This document shows positions 7,848-14,240 of a DNA stretch of 17,329 bases, piece after piece. The stretch spans positions 1-17,329 of the forward strand of contig DATHSN010000006.1 of assembly GCA_035464115.1 (NCBI GenBank), given 5' to 3'. Made by a program: the position numbers and the translations under genes. Below the pieces are notes generated by a model, which saw only the letters and a list, made by a program, of their open reading frames with translations, was not told where the DNA came from and made no database searches. This DNA is from DATHSN01 sp035464115. Its GTDB lineage: Bacteria > Actinomycetota > Acidimicrobiia > Acidimicrobiales > SKKL01. Each line of letters begins with the position of its first letter. Within the stretch, counting starts at the first letter, position 1.

Positions 7848-8996
7848 TCAGCCGAGCAGCGGAGCGACCTGCTCCGCGTAGCGGCTCATCTGCTCCTCGG
7901 TGGTGGTGTAGGTGTCGCCCGGGAAGTTGGGGAACAGCGTGAGGTTCTCGAGGCCGAGCTCGTCGCGGTAGAAGGCGATGCCCTCGGCCACCTCGTCGGG
8001 CGTGCCCACGATCCACGTCTTGTTCTCGATCGACTGCTCGAGGGTGGGGATGAGCCCGGGGGCGGCCGGCTTGCCGCCCTCGCCCATGTAGCCCCGGCTC
8101 CAGCCGTAGGGCCCGAGGAACTTCCAGAACTCGTCGTGGCCGTCGCGGGCCGACGCCACCGCGGCCTCGTGGGTGTCCTCGATGCGCACGTTGAGCACCA
8201 GCATGCGCTTCTCGCCCTGCTCGAGCGCCCCGTGGTGCTCGGTGTGGATCTCCTCGTAGCGCTCCCAGAAGCGCTTGATGAACGAGTGGTGCTGGAGCCA
8301 GAACACCGCGCCCCAGCCCTTCTTGGGCACGAGCTCGAGGGTGGGGGGCGAGGTGACGGCCTGCCAGATCTCGTAGGGGTACAGCGGGCGGGGCACGAGG
8401 GTGAGGGTCTCGACGAAGCCGCCGCGATCGGGGATGCCGGGCGGCGGGAACTCGTAGATCTCGCCCTTGTAGGAGAACTGCTCGTTCTCGAACGCGGCGA
8501 GCACGACCTCCATGGCCTCGTCGAACTGCCTGCGGTTGAGGTCGTCGGCGGCGGCCTTGTCGGGGTTGTCGAAGCTGCCGATCTGGGTGCCGAGCGACTG
8601 GGCCTCACGGGGCACCGTGCCCCGCCCGACCCCGAGGATGCCCCGCCCACCCGAGATGTTGTGCAGCGTGGCGAAGTCCTCGGCGAGCTTGAGCGGGTGC
8701 CACTGGCCGACGATGTTGAACATGGTGCCGATGCGCAGCCGGCTGGTGCGCTGGGACAGGATCGCCCCGAAGAGGATGCCGTTGGGGACGACCTCGTAGC
8801 CCTCGTACTGGAAGTGGTGCTCGGTGAGCCAGTAGCTGTCGAAGCCGCACCGCTCGGCGTGGACGCCGACGTCGAGCATGCGCTCGGCGGCGTGCCACAT
8901 CTCCTTCTGGGTGTAGCGACGGTCGGTGGGCGCGGGCGGCCCGGCCGACGCGTCGTCCATCTCCACCCCGCCGAAGCAGAACACTCCAGTGCGCAT
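7848..8996 (-). CDS. LLM-class flavin-dependent oxidoreductase (luciferase-like monooxygenase)
   Basis: A 382-aa bacterial-luciferase-fold enzyme, expected to use FMN or F420. The first strand RTGVFCF starts at residue 2. Family hallmarks include the ERCGFDSYWLTEHHF stretch, the RLRIGTMFNIVGQWHPLKLAEDFATLHNIS region with the GGRGILGVGRG loop, and the C-terminal TWIVGTPDEVAEGI. Known relatives oxidise small substrates including pyrimidines (RutA), sulfonates and alkanes; this one does not look close enough to RutA to name. ATG 8996 is the only start that keeps the first barrel strand. No Shine-Dalgarno precedes it, but TAACGT (9005-9010) lies 8 nt upstream, so it may be leaderless. It is the first gene of the minus-strand array. 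Confidence 0.82.
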   Translation of the reverse strand: MRTGVFCFGGVEMDDASAGPPAPTDRRYTQKEMWHAAERMLDVGVHAERCGFDSYWLTEHHFQYEGYEVVPNGILFGAILSQRTSRLRIGTMFNIVGQWHPLKLAEDFATLHNISGGRGILGVGRGTVPREAQSLGTQIGSFDNPDKAAADDLNRRQFDEAMEVVLAAFENEQFSYKGEIYEFPPPGIPDRGGFVETLTLVPRPLYPYEIWQAVTSPPTLELVPKKGWGAVFWLQHHSFIKRFWERYEEIHTEHHGALEQGEKRMLVLNVRIEDTHEAAVASARDGHDEFWKFLGPYGWSRGYMGEGGKPAAPGLIPTLEQSIENKTWIVGTPDEVAEGIAFYRDELGLENLTLFPNFPGDTYTTTEEQMSRYAEQVAPLLG

Positions 8997-9004
8997 GTCG
9001 GGGA

Positions 9005-9010
9005 ACGTTA
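9005..9010 (-). promoter_or_regulatory. Possible -10 element for a leaderless oxidoreductase mRNA
   Basis: TAACGT on the minus strand matches the actinobacterial TAnnnT -10 pattern and ends 8 nt before ATG 8996. That would put the transcription start at or next to the start codon. No convincing -35 is visible at 16-18 nt spacing. Confidence 0.3.
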
Positions 9011-9045
9011 GGGGGTCGGTGACCGGGGCACCCGATCGGGCGCGT

Positions 9046-9078
9046 TGCCAGCGCGTGAACGGTGCCAGCGCGTGAACG
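9046..9078. repeat. Two tandem 16-bp direct repeats upstream of the catabolic array
   Basis: TGCCAGCGCGTGAACG occurs at 9046-9061 and again, without mismatch, at 9063-9078 (period 17). It lies just downstream of the GGDEF gene stop and 50-80 bp upstream of the oxidoreductase start. A perfect 10-bp palindrome CCCGATCGGG (9031-9040) is adjacent. It could be a regulator-binding site for the minus-strand array or a simple local duplication. Confidence 0.6.
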
Positions 9079-9082
9079 TCGA

Positions 9083-10849
9083 TCAGTCGGCGACGACCCG
9101 GTCGCGCCCCGCGGCCTTGGCGCGGTAGAGGCGCTGATCGGCGCGGCGCAAGAGACCGTCGAGGGTGTCGTCGGGCTTCCAGCAGGCCACGCCGACGCTG
9201 ACGGTCAGCTGCACCGGCGGGCCGGCGGTCTCCACCCGCAGCTCGGCGGTGGCGCCACGGAGCCGCTCGGCGAGCTGCACCGCCCCCTCGGCGTCGGTCT
9301 CGGGCAGGAGCACCGCGAACTCCTCCCCACCGAGGCGGGCGAAGCGATCGGTGGTGCGCAGGACCTCACCGCACGCGACGGCGAAGGCGCGCAGCACACG
9401 ATCGCCCGTGGCGTGCCCGTGGGTGTCGTTGACCCGCTTGAAGTGGTCGAGGTCGAGCATGAGCAGCGACAGGTCGCGACGATGGCGGGCGCTGCGGACG
9501 ATCTCCTCGGAGGCGAGGGCGAGGAACCGCCGGCGACTCAGGGCGCCGGTGAGGTCGTCGGTGTCGGCCAGGCGGTGCAGCTCGGCCTCGGCCCGGAGCC
9601 GCTCGGTGACGTCGGTGACGATGGCCAGATCGAGGGCCCGGTTGGCGACCCGCACCCGCGTCGAGCGGATCTCGACGTCGCGCAGCTCGCCGCTGGCCAA
9701 CCGCTGGCGCTCGTCGATGATCACCTGCCCGGTCTCGCGGATGGCGTCGACCCGTCGGCGCAGCGCGTCGGCGTCGAGCGTGGTGAGCGCGTGCAGCGGC
9801 ATCCCGGCGAGCTCGGCGCGGGGGTAGCCGTAGAACTGGGCGGCGGCGGCGTTGGCCGCCTCGATGACGAGGGTGGCCGGATCGATGAGGTACATCACCG
9901 CCGAGTTGTCCTCGAACAGGTCGCGGAAGAAGGCCTCGCGCTCGGCGAGGCGCACCCGGTCGTGGTCGCGCTCGAGGGCGACGCCCAGCACCGACGCGGC
10001 GCGCCCGAGCCACGACCGCAGGTCGGCGTCGACGTCGCGAGCGGTCGACCAGGCGACGGTGAGCATCCCCACCAGGCGGTCGTCGACCCGCAGGCCGACC
10101 GAGGCGGCGACGGCGGGCACCACGGCCTCGACCGAGCCGATCTCCTCGAGCGCGGCGTGACCATCGGCCAAGACCACCGGCGCGTGGCCCTCGCCGACCG
10201 CGCCCACCCACGTGGGGACCGTCCCCACGGCGACGGTCTCGCCCGTGGCGACCCGACCACCGCGGTGCGAGGCCCGCGGCCCGACCCAGCGCGACCGGGC
10301 CACGAGCTGGTCGGCCGACGGGTCGACCTCGTGGACGGTCACCAGATCGGCGTCGATCGTGCGGCCGAGGTCGGCGAGCGCGCTGACGACGATCTCGCCG
10401 ACCCGACCGGGTCGGGCCCCGAGCAGGTGGCGGGCCAGGTCGACGAGCAGATCGAGGCGACCGATGTCGCGCAGCGCGGCGAGCTCGGCCCGGCGCCGCC
10501 AGCCGACGTCGCGCACGGTGAGCACCACCTGGCGCTGCGGTCCCTCGCCGAGCGGGCCGCCGAACACCTCGACCCAGACGAGCGACCCGTCGCCGCGCAC
10601 CAACCGCAGCGACACCGGCACCGTCGACGAGCCCGAGAACAGCGCCTGGAGGCGGTCGGCGGCGTCGATGCGGTCGGGCTCGTGGACGGCCTCGAGGGCG
10701 CTGCGTCCGAGCAGATCCGACGCCGGTCGTCGCAACAGGGTGTCGACGGCCGGGTTCACCCAGGTGACCACCATCCGGGCGTCGACCACCGCGACGAGGT
10801 CGAGGACGGCGTCGAGCACCGCCCCGCTGTCCGCGCCGGTTGTGCTCAC
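9083..10849 (-). CDS. Diguanylate cyclase with PAS-GAF-PAS-GGDEF architecture
   Basis: A 588-aa cytoplasmic sensor enzyme that makes cyclic di-GMP from two GTP. Domains by pattern: PAS (about 10-125, with VTWVNPAVDTLL), GAF-like (about 140-295), second PAS (about 305-425, ending TDVTERLRAEAELH) and GGDEF (about 430-585). The GGDEF domain has DDLTGALSRRRF, DLDHFKRVNDTHGH, the active-site GGEEF (507-511) and RTTD (498-501) five residues before it, the product-inhibition I-site. It is therefore expected to be active and feedback controlled. No membrane segment or EAL domain is visible. GTG 10849 is chosen for a GGAGGAG box 7 nt upstream; the frame is open 80 codons further but those lie in the Hsp20 promoter region. 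A PilZ c-di-GMP receptor is encoded 4.3 kb to the right. Confidence 0.9.
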   Translation of the reverse strand: MSTTGADSGAVLDAVLDLVAVVDARMVVTWVNPAVDTLLRRPASDLLGRSALEAVHEPDRIDAADRLQALFSGSSTVPVSLRLVRGDGSLVWVEVFGGPLGEGPQRQVVLTVRDVGWRRRAELAALRDIGRLDLLVDLARHLLGARPGRVGEIVVSALADLGRTIDADLVTVHEVDPSADQLVARSRWVGPRASHRGGRVATGETVAVGTVPTWVGAVGEGHAPVVLADGHAALEEIGSVEAVVPAVAASVGLRVDDRLVGMLTVAWSTARDVDADLRSWLGRAASVLGVALERDHDRVRLAEREAFFRDLFEDNSAVMYLIDPATLVIEAANAAAAQFYGYPRAELAGMPLHALTTLDADALRRRVDAIRETGQVIIDERQRLASGELRDVEIRSTRVRVANRALDLAIVTDVTERLRAEAELHRLADTDDLTGALSRRRFLALASEEIVRSARHRRDLSLLMLDLDHFKRVNDTHGHATGDRVLRAFAVACGEVLRTTDRFARLGGEEFAVLLPETDAEGAVQLAERLRGATAELRVETAGPPVQLTVSVGVACWKPDDTLDGLLRRADQRLYRAKAAGRDRVVAD

Positions 10850-10954
10850 GCGACGGCTCCTCCCCACGATGGTGCGCGCCGACGCGCGCCATCTGTCGCA
10901 GAGTGTGGCGCGCCGGAGCCACGGGGGCACGGGCCGATGGCCCCGATCCGCGCA

Positions 10955-10980
10955 GTTTTCGGACCCTCGACCGGGGGTAG
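10955..10980 (+). promoter_or_regulatory. SigB/SigF-type promoter of the Hsp20 gene
   Basis: GTTT (10955-10958), 16-nt spacer, GGGTAG (10975-10980), ending 32 nt before ATG 11013. It matches the GTTT-N-GGGTA pattern known for SigB/SigF sigma factors; a sigma factor of that family is encoded about 1.6 kb downstream. Confidence 0.75.
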
Positions 10981-11012
10981 CGGGCCGGGGTGACCGACTC
11001 CGTGGAGGAACC

Positions 11013-11399
11013 ATGACCGCTCGTGACCATGCCCGCGCCGAGCGCGCCGACCGGCGGGACGAGGTGCCGACCCAGGAGGTGGCGGTCAACGCCTACCGCA
11101 CCGACGGCGCGCTGGTCCTCGTGGCCCCGATGCCGGGGGTGACCGCGAGCGACGTCGAGATCCGCATCGACGGCCCAGAGGTCCGCCTCTCGGCCGCGCT
11201 GCGCAGCGACGCGCCCAAGGACTACGTGCTCCACGAGTGGGACTACGGCGCCTACGAGCGGACGCTCGACGTCGGCGACGACTACGGCGAACCGATCGTC
11301 GCCACCCTCGGCAACGGCCAGCTCGTGGTGAGCCTGGCGCGGGGCGGGACCCGCGCGACGGGGCCCGTCGTGGTGCGCCCCACGCCCAAGCCCGAATGA
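11013..11399 (+). CDS. Hsp20/alpha-crystallin family small heat-shock protein
   Basis: A 128-aa holdase chaperone that binds unfolding proteins without ATP. A polar N-terminal arm of about 25 residues is followed by the alpha-crystallin domain: LVLVAPMPGVTASDVEIRID, HEWDYGAYERTLDV and the hallmark A-x-x-x-N-G-x-L (ATLGNGQL). The C-terminal tail has VVV, a weak form of the I-x-I oligomerisation motif, then a Pro-rich end. Length is at the short end of the family. ATG 11013 follows GGAGGA by 3 nt. A SigB/SigF-type promoter lies directly upstream, so stress induction is expected. It is the first gene of the stress locus. Confidence 0.85.
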   Translation: MTARDHARAERADRRDEVPTQEVAVNAYRTDGALVLVAPMPGVTASDVEIRIDGPEVRLSAALRSDAPKDYVLHEWDYGAYERTLDVGDDYGEPIVATLGNGQLVVSLARGGTRATGPVVVRPTPKPE

Positions 11400-11443
11400 C
11401 CCCGTCCCCACGACCCGCCGCCGATGGATACGCTCGGTCGAAC

Positions 11444-11455
11444 CCGGGTACCCGG
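11444..11455 (+). promoter_or_regulatory. 12-bp palindrome with a SigF-like GGGTAC, upstream of the STAS gene
   Basis: Perfect palindrome CCGGGTACCCGG. It contains GGGTAC (11446-11451), a good SigB/SigF -10 hexamer, 32 nt before ATG 11484. No GTTT lies at the right distance (GATA at 11427-11430, 15 nt away), so promoter function is weaker than for the five complete sites. Confidence 0.3.
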
Positions 11456-11483
11456 TGCCCGCCGTCGGCCGAGGAAGGATCGG

Positions 11484-11786
11484 ATGGACCTGAGCATGTC
11501 GATCGACGACGGCTCCGCCACCTTGCGGGTGGCCGGTGAGGTCGACGCCCACAACTGCGACCAGCTCTCGGCGGCCGTCGATGCCGCGGGGGCCGGCGCG
11601 CTGCGCCACCTGGTCGTCGACGCCTCCGAGCTCGAGTTCATCGACTCATCGGGCATCAGCGCGCTGTTGGCGCTGCGCGAGCGCGTCACCGACCACGGCG
11701 GCGAGTTCGAGCTGCGCGACCCCACCCCGGCCGTGCGCCGGGTCATCGAGATCACGGGTCTGCTCGACACGTTCGGCGTGGCCTGA
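11484..11786 (+). CDS. STAS-domain anti-anti-sigma factor (RsbV/SpoIIAA-like)
   Basis: A 100-aa single STAS domain. In its unphosphorylated form it is expected to bind an RsbW-type kinase and so free the sigma factor. The key loop is LEFIDSSGISALL: the Ser of the DSSG motif (S55 or S56) is the usual phosphorylation site. The first strand (ATLRVAGEVDAHN, residues 12-24) is also typical. ATG 11484 follows GAGGAAGGA closely; the frame is open 20 codons further up but those lack a ribosome site. It stands 84 nt after hsp20 on the same strand, with a SigF-like GGGTAC between. Likely partners in this window are the HATPase proteins at 12198 and 14241; the intact one is the better kinase candidate. 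Confidence 0.9.
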   Translation: MDLSMSIDDGSATLRVAGEVDAHNCDQLSAAVDAAGAGALRHLVVDASELEFIDSSGISALLALRERVTDHGGEFELRDPTPAVRRVIEITGLLDTFGVA

Positions 11787-11832
11787 CCGCCCCGGAGCGC
11801 CACGCGCGCCCCGGGAGCGGGTGGGCACGGGA

Positions 11833-12045
11833 TCAGTCGATGCGGCCCTCACCCTCGACCTCGGCGCCGCGCTCCATGGCCTCCTTGTAGGCCTCGGCGG
11901 TGCGCTCGTCGGGCTCGCCGTGCTCCTCGGCCAGGCGGGCCTCGTGCTCGGTCGGCGGTCGATCGGCGCGGCCGTGGATGTTCGCCTCTTCGGCCTCGGT
12001 CTTGCGGGTCTCGTCGCTCACCAGCTTGTCGGTGGGGTCGGCCAT
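11833..12045 (-). CDS. Small highly charged hydrophilic stress protein, unknown function
   Basis: A 70-aa protein rich in Glu, Asp, Arg, Lys and Ala with no Cys, no Trp, one Tyr and no hydrophobic core or membrane segment. It is probably largely disordered. I recognise the general pattern (LVSDETRKTE..., ADRPPT, ERGAEVEGEGRI) as that of small uncharacterised actinobacterial proteins, but know no function. ATG 12045 has GAGGAGG 4 nt upstream. A complete GTTT-N15-GGGTAG promoter lies 58 nt before it on the same strand, so it should be a member of the local SigB/SigF-type regulon. It is divergent from the RsbW-like/sigma operon and convergent with the STAS gene. The promoter and ribosome site make it a real gene despite its size. 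Confidence 0.82.
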   Translation of the reverse strand: MADPTDKLVSDETRKTEAEEANIHGRADRPPTEHEARLAEEHGEPDERTAEAYKEAMERGAEVEGEGRID

Positions 12046-12103
12046 GGGCCCTCCTCGTCGGGTCGGGACGACCAGGTGGTCGTCACCGGCGGTCGACGGC
12101 GCG

Positions 12104-12128
12104 CTACCCGGACCCGCACCCGCGAAAC
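12104..12128 (-). promoter_or_regulatory. SigB/SigF-type promoter of the 70-aa hydrophilic protein
   Basis: On the minus strand: GTTT (12128-12125), 15-nt spacer, GGGTAG (12109-12104). The -10 ends 58 nt before ATG 12045. Confidence 0.72.
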
Positions 12129-12197
12129 CGAGCGTGGCCGGGCGACGACCGGGCCGCCACGCGCCACACTGGGATCAGGATCCCCGAGAGGAGCCCC

Positions 12198-12572
12198 GTG
12201 ACCGAAGATCCGGTGACCCTGCTCGTCCCCGCCTCCACCGAGCACGTGCGCCTGGCGCGCGTGCTGGCGGCCACCGCGGCCGATGATGCCGGGTTCGACT
12301 ACGAAGAGGTCGAGGACCTCCGCATCGCCGTCGACGAGCTGTGCTTCGCGCTGCTCGACGCCGGCGACGCCGACGGCCGCCTCGAGCTCGTCCTCGTGCA
12401 GAGCGACGGCGCCATCGAGCTGAGGGGCTCCTGCGCGTACCGGACCGCCCCGTCGGGCGCGCCGCGCCTCGAGGAGCTCACCGAGCACATCTTGTCGGTG
12501 GTGGTCGACGAGCACGAGATCGGCCTCGAGGGCGACGTGGGCCGCTTCGTCCTGCGGAAGCGACGCGTATGA
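12198..12572 (+). CDS. Degenerate RsbW-like anti-sigma factor (HATPase fold)
   Basis: A 124-aa protein with the layout of an RsbW/SpoIIAB-type anti-sigma factor, which would hold the downstream sigma factor inactive. The N-terminal strand VTLLVPASTEHVRLARVLAA and helix DLRIAVDELCFALL (40-53) match the family. However, the N-box position for the metal-binding Asn is Ala (E47...A51), and no DxGxG or GxGxG ATP-lid motif follows. It may not bind ATP or phosphorylate a STAS partner. GTG 12198 has GAGAGGAG 4 nt upstream. The stop overlaps the sigma start as ATGA, the classical arrangement for an anti-sigma/sigma pair. No GTTT/GGGTAG promoter is seen upstream on this strand. Role inferred from fold and gene order. 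Confidence 0.78.
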   Translation: MTEDPVTLLVPASTEHVRLARVLAATAADDAGFDYEEVEDLRIAVDELCFALLDAGDADGRLELVLVQSDGAIELRGSCAYRTAPSGAPRLEELTEHILSVVVDEHEIGLEGDVGRFVLRKRRV

Positions 12573-13327
12573 CCGACGCTGCGGAGGGCGTCGACCCCCG
12601 CTTCGCCGAGTACCGACGATCGCACGACCGTCGGGTGCGCAACGCGCTCATCGAGGACCACCGCTACATCGCCGACCGGGCGGCGCGGCGGTTCCCGAAC
12701 CGCACCTTGTCGCCCGACGACGTCCACCAGGTCGCCTACCTCGGGCTGTTGAAGGCCGTGGAGCGCTTCGATCCCGAGCGGGGGGTGAAGTTCACCACCT
12801 TCGCCGAGCCCACCATCTCGGGCGAGCTCAAGCGGCACTTCCGCGACCACGCGTGGGACGTGCGCGTGCCCCGCCGGGCCCACGACCTGCACCAGGCGGT
12901 GAAGCGCACCGCCGAGGACCTCGTGTCGGAGCTGGGGCGCTCGCCGACCATGCGCGAGATCGCGGCGCGCATGGGGGTCAGCCCCGACGACGTGGCCATG
13001 GCCGCCGAAGCCGACCGGGCCCGGAGGGCCAAGTCGCTGTCGGCCCCGGTGGGCGACGACGACGGCGGCGGGGCCACCGTCGGCGACCGCATCGGCGTCG
13101 ACGACCCCGCCATCGAGGTGGTGGCCGAGAAGCTCACGGTGCGCGAGCTGGTCGCCGACCTGCCCGAGCGCGAGCGCGAGATCATCCGGCTGCGCTTCGA
13201 GGAGCGCCTGTCGCAGTCCGAGATCGGCGAGCGGGTCGGCATCAGCCAGATGCACGTGTCGCGCCTGTTGCGCCGGACCCTCGGCGAGCTGCGCGCCAAG
13301 GTGCACCCCGAGCTGGCCGACGACTGA
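12569..13327 (+). CDS. RNA polymerase sigma factor, SigB/SigF/SigG subfamily
   Basis: A 252-aa alternative sigma factor that directs RNA polymerase to stress or development promoters. Region 2 spans about 20-105 and includes DDVHQVAYLGLLKAVERFDP, the family-typical GVKFTTFAEPTISGELKRHF and a VRVPRR boundary. Region 3 (about 105-150) has LGRSPTMREIAARMGVSPDDV. Region 4 (about 200-245) has LPEREREIIRLRF and the helix-turn-helix LSQSEIGERVGISQMHVSRL. All regions are complete and the length fits. It overlaps the RsbW-like gene by 4 nt. The five GTTT-N15/16-GGGTAG elements nearby are the promoter class this subfamily recognises, so it is the obvious candidate reader. Which named sigma it is orthologous to cannot be settled here. 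Confidence 0.93.
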   Translation: MTDAAEGVDPRFAEYRRSHDRRVRNALIEDHRYIADRAARRFPNRTLSPDDVHQVAYLGLLKAVERFDPERGVKFTTFAEPTISGELKRHFRDHAWDVRVPRRAHDLHQAVKRTAEDLVSELGRSPTMREIAARMGVSPDDVAMAAEADRARRAKSLSAPVGDDDGGGATVGDRIGVDDPAIEVVAEKLTVRELVADLPEREREIIRLRFEERLSQSEIGERVGISQMHVSRLLRRTLGELRAKVHPELADD

Positions 13328-13332
13328 CGGCG

Positions 13333-13357
13333 GTTTCGCCGCGGGCGACCCGGGTAG
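13333..13357 (+). promoter_or_regulatory. SigB/SigF-type promoter of dps
   Basis: GTTT (13333-13336), 15-nt spacer, GGGTAG (13352-13357), ending 39 nt before GTG 13397. It starts 5 nt after the sigma-factor stop, so dps has its own promoter. Confidence 0.75.
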
Positions 13358-13396
13358 GCGCAGAGGCGTCATCCCCCATGCCCGAGGAGGCTCCCC

Positions 13397-13897
13397 GTGG
13401 CCCAGACCTACACCGTTCCCGGTCTCGATCCGTCCGCAGCAGAGAAGGTGGCGTCGATCCTCCAGGATCGCCTGAACGCGCTCATCGACCTGCAGCTCAC
13501 GCTCAAGCACATCCACTGGAACGTGGTCGGGCCGACGTTCATCGGCGTGCACGAGATGCTCGACCCACAGGTCGACGCGGTGCGGGCCATGACCGACGAG
13601 ATCGCCGAGCGGATCGCCACCCTCGGCGCCGAGCCCATCGGCACACCTGGCTTCGTGGCCGGGCACCGCACGTGGGACGACTACGACATCAAGCGAGCAC
13701 CGGTGCAGGAGCACCTCACGAAGCTCGACGAGGTCTACACCGGGGTCATCACCGACCACCGCGGCACCATCGCCACGTTCGAGGACCTCGACCTGGTGAG
13801 CCAGGACATGTTCATCGCCCAGTCGGCGCAGCTCGAGATGTTCCAGTGGTTCGTTCGCGCCCACCTCGAGGACCGCGGCGGCAACATCAGCCGCTGA
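13397..13897 (+). CDS. dps: Dps-family DNA-binding ferritin
   Basis: A 166-aa mini-ferritin expected to form a dodecamer that oxidises and stores iron and protects DNA in starvation or oxidative stress. The ferroxidase ligands are all present: H40 (HIHWN), H52 and D56 (GVHEMLD), D67 and E71 (TDEIAE), with the spacing of E. coli Dps. Length is normal. The N-terminal arm (MAQTYTVPGLD) is short with no Lys cluster, so DNA binding may be weak or depend on other surfaces. GTG 13397 has GAGGAGG upstream. It has its own SigB/SigF-type promoter and is followed by a strong GC hairpin. Confidence 0.93.
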   Translation: MAQTYTVPGLDPSAAEKVASILQDRLNALIDLQLTLKHIHWNVVGPTFIGVHEMLDPQVDAVRAMTDEIAERIATLGAEPIGTPGFVAGHRTWDDYDIKRAPVQEHLTKLDEVYTGVITDHRGTIATFEDLDLVSQDMFIAQSAQLEMFQWFVRAHLEDRGGNISR

Positions 13898-13922
13898 TCC
13901 GCCGCTCGCAACCGCCAGCACC

Positions 13923-13952
13923 GCTCCGCCCCGGCCCGCGCCGGGGCGGAGC
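13923..13952 (+). terminator. GC hairpin terminator after dps
   Basis: Perfect 12-bp stem GCTCCGCCCCGG (13923-13934) with its complement at 13941-13952 and a 6-nt loop, 25 nt after the dps stop. No T-tract follows, as is common for actinobacterial terminators. It separates dps from the next promoter at 13967. Confidence 0.6.
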
Positions 13953-13966
13953 CGCGCCCGCCCACC

Positions 13967-13991
13967 GTTTGCGACGATGCCTCGCGGGTAG
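13967..13991 (+). promoter_or_regulatory. SigB/SigF-type promoter of the proline-rich microprotein
   Basis: GTTT (13967-13970), 15-nt spacer, GGGTAG (13986-13991). The -10 ends only 9 nt before ATG 14001, so transcription should begin at or within about 4 nt of the start codon. Confidence 0.72.
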
Positions 13992-14000
13992 CCGACGCCC

Positions 14001-14207
14001 ATGGTGACGCAGTCGACATCGACCCCCACCGAGCCGACACCGGGTGATCCGCCCTCGCCGCTCCCCGACCCGATCCCGACGCCGCCGCCGATCCCCCCGG
14101 ACCCGACCCCGACGCCGCCGCCGATCCCCGGCCCGATGCCCGAGCCCGGACCCGGACCCGGACCGGCACCCCAGCCGCCGCCGCCCATCGAGCCCCAGTT
14201 CGAGTAG
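14001..14207 (+). CDS. Proline-rich microprotein, unknown function, probably leaderless
   Basis: A 68-aa peptide, about half proline with Pro-Thr, Pro-Asp and Pro-Gly repeats, no Cys and no signal peptide or membrane segment. An 11-residue unit containing TPPPIP occurs twice. It should form an extended polyproline-II-like chain, perhaps a linker, surface or scaffold peptide. I do not recognise a family. Support for a real gene is its position immediately behind a complete GTTT-N15-GGGTAG promoter, with ATG 9 nt after the -10 and no Shine-Dalgarno, the pattern of a leaderless mRNA. A GTG follows the ATG directly and could also serve. Long glycine-rich frames on the opposite strand here are composition shadows. 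Confidence 0.6.
   Translation: MVTQSTSTPTEPTPGDPPSPLPDPIPTPPPIPPDPTPTPPPIPGPMPEPGPGPGPAPQPPPPIEPQFE
14075..14129 (+). repeat. Internal 22-bp repeat within the proline-rich gene
   Basis: The same 22-bp unit (starting CCCGACGCCGCC, ending GATCCCC) is at 14075-14096 and 14108-14129, offset 33 bp, i.e. 11 codons in frame. It encodes the repeated TPPPIP segment. Confidence 0.7.
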
Positions 14208-14222
14208 GCCAGTTCGAGTAGG
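14195..14222. repeat. 14-bp tandem duplication over a stop codon
   Basis: CCAGTTCGAGTAGG occurs twice back to back (14195-14208, 14209-14222). The first copy carries the last codons and TAG stop of the proline-rich gene. The second copy is outside it, suggesting a recent slippage duplication. Confidence 0.75.
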
Positions 14223-14240
14223 GCGGCCGGCGCCGGCGGG

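Noticed and set aside
7848..8996. Naming the LLM oxidoreductase as RutA
   Set aside because: Only general LLM motifs are visible, and no other Rut genes (RutB-F) are present. The deaminase and carbamoylase neighbours alone do not prove the Rut pathway.
9366..11609. 747-aa minus-strand frame across the GGDEF and Hsp20 region
   Set aside because: Arg/Pro/Gly-rich shadow in another frame of the GGDEF gene, extending through the Hsp20 and STAS genes.
12299..14188. 629-aa glycine- and histidine-rich open frame on the minus strand
   Set aside because: It runs antisense across the RsbW-like, sigma, Dps and Pro-rich genes. It is low-complexity and has no family motif; a high-GC composition shadow.
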